DNA of 64,000 bases from Limonium bicolor (Eukaryota > Streptophyta > Magnoliopsida > Caryophyllales > Plumbaginaceae). How positions within the stretch are numbered: position 1 is the first letter of the stretch; every line of letters begins with the position of its first letter. Position numbers and translations under genes: made by a program. A model generated the notes under the pieces. The model was not told the origin of the DNA. It did not search any database and saw only the letters and a list, made by a program, of their open reading frames with translations. Shown one piece after another: positions 59,176-64,000 of the stretch. Where the stretch lies: positions 189,738,925-189,802,924 of the forward strand of contig CM041782.1 in assembly GCA_023374045.1 (NCBI GenBank), written 5' to 3'.

Positions 59176-60599
59176 TGCGAGGTTGAAGACGATGCAAAGA
59201 GCGGATTTTTTTTTAAAAAACACCTATTTCGGTGGTTCTTCAACCGACGAATTAGGATCGCACACCTATTTCGGCGGCCTCCATTTCGACAGTTCAGAAC
59301 CGTTGAAATAGGCCCAAAACAACCGCCGAAATAGACCTGTTTTGTACTAGTGTGGGTTACTTATACTCATCTCACCTACACTCTTGGGTTACTACTACTC
59401 AAGCTCTTGTAGATTCTCGAGACACTACAGGTCTCCTACGTCACGCTTGTTTCTCTTACAACTTACTTAAGCCAAAAAACATGGCACTCGAGCATACTTC
59501 AACTAGCTCCCGGAACTCTCTCTTAGTTCCTACTACTTACACATAGGTCTGACTACTCTCGGACTACTCATATTCCCATGCACTCCTCTCCCGGAGTTAC
59601 AATATAATTAGGTATATTAATCTAGGAGCATCTCTCTCGATGTTCCTAATGAGTTGGGAACATTACTTAAATTCGGGTAACTTAGGTTCAAGGGTTACCC
59701 TTACATTTTGTTTACTTATACATTCGGTTAATTTCTCATACCGGGTAAAATCCTCATATAGGAGGTCGACCATGTCTCAAGGGAGTTAAATAATCCCTTA
59801 GGTCTCTTTTACCTCTCTTACAAGTTTTCATCTTGCACTACCTACTATCCTCTAGATGGAGGTTCATTTATCTCTCCACTCTTTTTTATTTTATGGATTG
59901 GTACATTATGATTTTCTAACCGTTATCGGGTATTCATCAACCCGTACATCTCCTCACCTTCTAGGGAGTTCATATGTTTGCGTTATTGTTAGACTTTATT
60001 CGATAGCTTGTGTGTTTGCACGTTTCCGTTATTTTACGAAACGACCCGTTCTACGAGTCTCTAGCCATTCGTTACTCAACTAAGAGTCGGTCTACACACT
60101 AGGTTAGACCTCACCGGTATTCAAGCATGTTAGCTCATACAATATACATCAAGACATTCATAAACAAACAATGATTCATTTTCATGCTTTAGTCTTGATT
60201 AAGCCGGCACACAAACACACAAATCAGAGTAACTCGGTTAGCATACGGGGCATGAGAAAATCATACCTTTCATCGGGGTTTTTACTTTTTCCGTGTCATC
60301 TCACCATGCTTGGGTCTCGCACGATTCTCTGATAATGTTTCAAACATTATTATTAATACTAAACTCATATGGTACTTAATTAAATGCTACTCCCGTACTT
60401 AACCCCGTTATCTCGTTATTCCTAGTTTAGTTCATGTGTTCTTAAACTCACAACTTTCTCATTCACTTCTCAAACTTGTTTACACTCTTAATGACCTTTA
60501 AACATCATTAATCAAGTCATAATTACCTTATACTATCATTACCCACCAAGCCCCTACCTTAGAATGGCTTTAAAATGGTTTCTGTGAAGAAAATGGGGT

Positions 60600-60786
60600 G
60601 GTCCGGGTTTGTGTCCAGGTTTACAAACCCGGACCAACACTTCTGGTCACTCTGGTCGTCGGTCATTTTTAGGGTGGTCCGGGTTTGTGTCCTGGTTTGT
60701 AAACCCGGACCACTCCTCTGTTACAAGTTTCTGCCGTGTTTTAGCCTTGGTCCGGGTTTTTGTACTTGTTTACAGACCCGGACCAC
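60600..60786. repeat. Hairpin array in the gypsy3 LTR (GGTCCGGGTTT/AAACCCGGACC)
   Basis: Three units with near-perfect stems of about 11 bp (GTGGTCCGGGTTTGTGTCC ... AAACCCGGACCA). Fourth version of the array seen in this LTR group. Confidence 0.85.
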
Positions 60787-62686
60787 TTGCATAAATGAGA
60801 TTTCCCGTTGTTTCTGATTATGTTACCTCTCCAAACTTATGCCAACTTCTTCCCCACTCTTCCTACATATATTATAGCATGTTTTGACATTGATTAGGCA
60901 TTCAAAACTAACCTAATCCACTCTATATAATCATCTGTTACTTAGCCCATTTCACTGTAATTTTTCATCTATTACAGATTCTAACTTCTTGTCTCTGATG
61001 CAGCTTTCAATCCTTTCTTCCCTACCATTATAACTCCACGCCTTGACACACTCAAGCCCATAGTTTCCTAGACAAATTTTGACATAGCTTACCTACTTTC
61101 TCAAAACATTCCACCACACTACAACAGCTCACAAAACTCAGTTACATCCCTGTTATAAAGAAAACCACCAGCAACAACCCATTAAATTCTCCCCTCTGTT
61201 ATCACACAATACTAACTTAGTTCCTAGGCTTATTTGCACACTTAAACATCATTAAAACTTCTTCATTCATCAAGCAATATTGTAGTATCTTAACTACACC
61301 ATACAAGGTCATTATTTACGTTCAAAAATATGTTTTACAGAGAACAAAACCATCTCATGGTAAGTTCGATACCTTGTTAGTTTTCAGTTTTCTTTTCTCT
61401 TCTTCCTCCTTCTCTGGTTCTCTCTTTCTCTTCTTGTTTCCACACCAACAAAGGGTATCGATTGCTATCTACAATCTTATTCCCATGCCATACATAACAA
61501 GCTAGTTTAGTTCTCACGTTCCTCACTTAAATTAGAACTTTCAAGAGTTAGTTTAGGGCTTAGTTTGGATATTACCTTCAAGTGTACCAATGGAGAGTTT
61601 TAGCAATCAAATGGATGGAATTCCAACACTCCACAAGAGCAAGGAGCTAACGGCTGTAAAAATGGAGACAAGAGCTCACGTGGGCATTGTTTTGATTTTG
61701 CTAGAAAAGTTAGTAAAAATGGAACTCTTGAGTTTCTTTTTACCTTAAAGCTTTAAGGAGATGGAGGAGACCCAAAAACACCTATTCAAGCTTCAAAATG
61801 GCCTACTGCCATGGTGATGAAGGTGGAGGTTTCCAACTTTTGAAGGGTGGAAATAGTTGCCCAAGATGATAGAAATTCAACGGTGGTATTTTTGTGTGAT
61901 TTGGAGTTGATTTGGACTTCCAAAATTGAAGAAGAAGAGAGGCGCTGAGAGGGGTTTGAGAAATCGCCATGGGCAGCCAGAAAGAAGAAGGCTCTGTCTG
62001 AGAGGGGAAAAAAACGTGACTGGCAAGGAGAAGGGAGGTGAGAGAGTATTTTACCTCTTTTTACTATTCCCCCTTTTGCTTTATTTTTCTTGTCTTCTTG
62101 TGACTTAACAAAGCTAGCTAGTTACTTAAATATGGGTGTGTGTTAATTAAAACCGGACCCACACAAAATATAAGCTGGGAGCGTTTTTTGTTTTTTACAG
62201 AATATGCTCGCTAATTTACCCGGTTTAGCACTATTCGCTAACCGGGCCCGTTTTTCAGATTTTTTTCTCATTTCTTTATTTTTAATGGTTATTAAACTTC
62301 CATTAATGTTTAATTATAGTTATATAGTCAACCATAATTTTTACGGGTCCATTTGACCGCTTAAAGTCACATTTTCGGGTTTTCTCGAAAAACGTGCCTT
62401 TATGCTTATTTAGCGTTTTAACCCATTATTTGGATCCGTTTTCTTCAGAAATTAATCCCACATATTAATTAGGCATAATTAAGCCTTAGGAGTCCATCTC
62501 AGACCCTAACGAGATCATATTTCTCCTTTATTCATTTAATGCGCGTTTTAGCGTTTTTTGCGTTTTACGCATTTTCTCTTTTCTTTTGGTTTTTATTATC
62601 TTTACCAATACTCTCTAGGCACTACTAGGCCTTTAGTAATCGTATTAGAAAAATTTAATCACCACTTTTAGGTCCGGGGGTATTAA

Positions 62687-64000
62687 AATCTACCCCCTTA
62701 AGGAACTTTGCCCTCAAAGTTTCTGAATCTAATCTCGTTACTCTCATGGCACGCTATACCAAGGTTATAATACATGTATAACCTTACAGACTCGACAAGT
62801 CAGTCTTATTTCACACTACACATACCACACATATATCACAACATGTATAGCAATAAAAAATACTCTTTGTATTCTCTTCATGGAGTCGGTCCGAAGACAA
62901 GAAGGCACTACAGTCCTCGAATCCATATTGAGTAATACACTACTGATCCCTCAGGTACCGGTCACATTGGACACTTACGCTCTCTGGTCCACGGCCATTT
63001 CATGACAAATGGGCACTTACTCTCTCTGGCCCACGGTCCCTTCGGTTCTGATCAAAACGTTACACATATACATATCCTCAGGCACTCTGGTTGACTCACT
63101 CAACACAGGATCGTCTCAGGGTACTCTCCCCGTCCCGCTGCCTTTGGAAAAATCACACACTGTCACCGCCCCAATCGGTCACTTAGGACCGCCGCACATA
63201 CGGTGCAATGGTTTCAAAACTAATACACGCCCACTGTTCTACCGGTCATCAAGACTTAAGGCCGCAGCCATCAGCGGGTGATAGCGGTTTAAAAAACCAG
63301 TTTTCATTTCCATCTTCATACTTGAAGAAAATCCTTTTTCAAATTTTGTTTGAAAATTCTTTTTAAAACATCACACAACTCCAAATCCAATTTATGGTAG
63401 CTGCCTCTTTTCTTAACGTGATTACTTGTGACCACTTATAGGGAGCTTCAAGAATCATCCAACCCTGATGTGATCAGCATCAGTGTTGAACTATCCTTCC
63501 ACCCCAATTTGTGTTCGGCTTCCCTTGATCGCTAGCAGACCAAGTTCCACCTCCCACGTCAGTTTCAAACAATCAGATAGTCAAACATTTTCGTTTTCTA
63601 TCTTTTACTCTTTCTAGTCATACTCATAAAACATTTCATTTTAATTTATCTCTAATTCCTAGAACTTAGGTCATCCGTCATTCTCATTGCTTCACTACTT
63701 TACCTAGGTATTCCACACTTATAGCCTCTTTTCCTCAAATTGTTACTCAATTAAAACATACATCATACAACTCCAAAGGATGGAACTCACTCCATCAACC
63801 ATTCTCAAATACAATTACCTAGGGAAATTCACTTCCTATTAGGTTACACATCGGTTTCATACCGATTCATACTCATCATATCTCATGTCTAATCTCTATA
63901 GACATATACTAAAGGGATTCTCACTCCCTAGGAGTTTCTCTACTCCTCTTTTCATACATATTATATACACATTACTCGCATCTCTCATGCACAATAATCA
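62687..64000 (-). other. gypsy3 3' internal region, no coding seen
   Basis: PPT-like tract at 62689-62699 and then about 1.3 kb of non-coding sequence to the window edge. No pol end is reached, so this 3' untranslated region is longer than in gypsy1 or gypsy2. Confidence 0.6.

Larger units (their letters stand above)
58330..59352. mobile_element. CACTA-C: small non-autonomous CACTA element, 1023 bp
   Basis: TIRs CACTACTACAAAAAAGGCCT and CACTAGTACAAAACAGGTCT (right end reversed), each followed by ATTTCGGCGGTTGTT; target duplication TGG (58327-58329, 59353-59355). Subterminal TTTCGGCGG units relate it to CACTA-A. The interior holds foreign-looking sequence with a tandem repeat and no transposase. 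Confidence 0.95.
57567..64000 (-). mobile_element. gypsy3: 3' LTR and 3' internal end (continues beyond window)
   Basis: LTR 57567-62686 (about 4.1 kb without CACTA-C) starts TGTAACACCCC; at the other end GGGGGTATTA meets a PPT-like AAGGGGGTAGAT (minus) at 62689-62699. 62700-64000 is non-coding 3' internal sequence (starting with ccctcaaagttt, as in gypsy2 next to its PPT). Whether it carries AlkB lies outside the window. Confidence 0.8.

Overview
The window is plant nuclear DNA, almost certainly from a eudicot with a repeat-rich genome. It has one truncated host gene at the left edge, with spliceosomal introns, followed by about 60 kb of nested transposable elements. The species cannot be named from the sequence alone.

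Layout. Positions 1-1594 hold the 3' two thirds of a UDP-rhamnose synthase (RHM) gene, then a 3' flank with a 28-base G run. Positions 3309-19607 are a complete Ty3/gypsy chromovirus on the + strand (here gypsy1): LTRs of about 4.88 kb, TSD AAAAC, an initiator-Met PBS and a degraded coding region. Positions 19613-33589 hold a defective Ty1/copia element. It is split by a solo gypsy LTR (21346-32526), which is itself split by a CACTA transposon (CACTA-A, 22589-29854, TSD ATA) carrying a broken TNP2 transposase and a Transposase_24/Ulp1-like gene. At 33590 the copia element is cut by the start of another LTR (LTR4), which is cut at 34409 by LTR2 (minus). LTR2 is interrupted by a second chromovirus on the minus strand (gypsy2, 35254-54495, TSD CATAC), whose 3' LTR carries CACTA-B (38437-43422, TSD AAA). 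LTR2 is interrupted again at 57567 by gypsy3 (minus), which leaves the window. The LTR of gypsy3 carries the small CACTA-C (58330-59352, TSD TGG).

The standout observation is that gypsy1 and gypsy2 both encode an AlkB-type Fe(II)/2-oxoglutarate dioxygenase between gag and pol. In gypsy2 the domain is intact, with the HxD...H metal triad and the two C-terminal arginines. Both copies carry intron-like GT...AG segments in gag. When these are removed from gypsy2, Gag, two zinc knuckles and AlkB form one open frame of 2022 nt (673 codons plus stop). A second acceptor-like site upstream of protease has the same phase as the AlkB acceptor in both copies. One donor at the end of gag could therefore be spliced either to AlkB, which has its own stop codon, or to pol. 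This suggests a splicing switch between Gag-AlkB and Gag-Pol. By analogy with AlkB domains of some plant RNA viruses and with host RNA demethylases, the enzyme may demethylate element RNA or DNA. That function is inference.

Other supporting structure: a 10-bp hairpin over the PBS with a compensatory base-pair change between gypsy1 and gypsy2; a duplicated polypurine tract in both; a covarying hairpin with a G-box core near the LTR terminus of several related LTRs; and hairpin arrays at comparable LTR positions that keep their architecture but not their sequence. Frameshift-based pseudogene calls need care: the two gypsy2 LTRs differ mostly by small indels, which could be assembly error.
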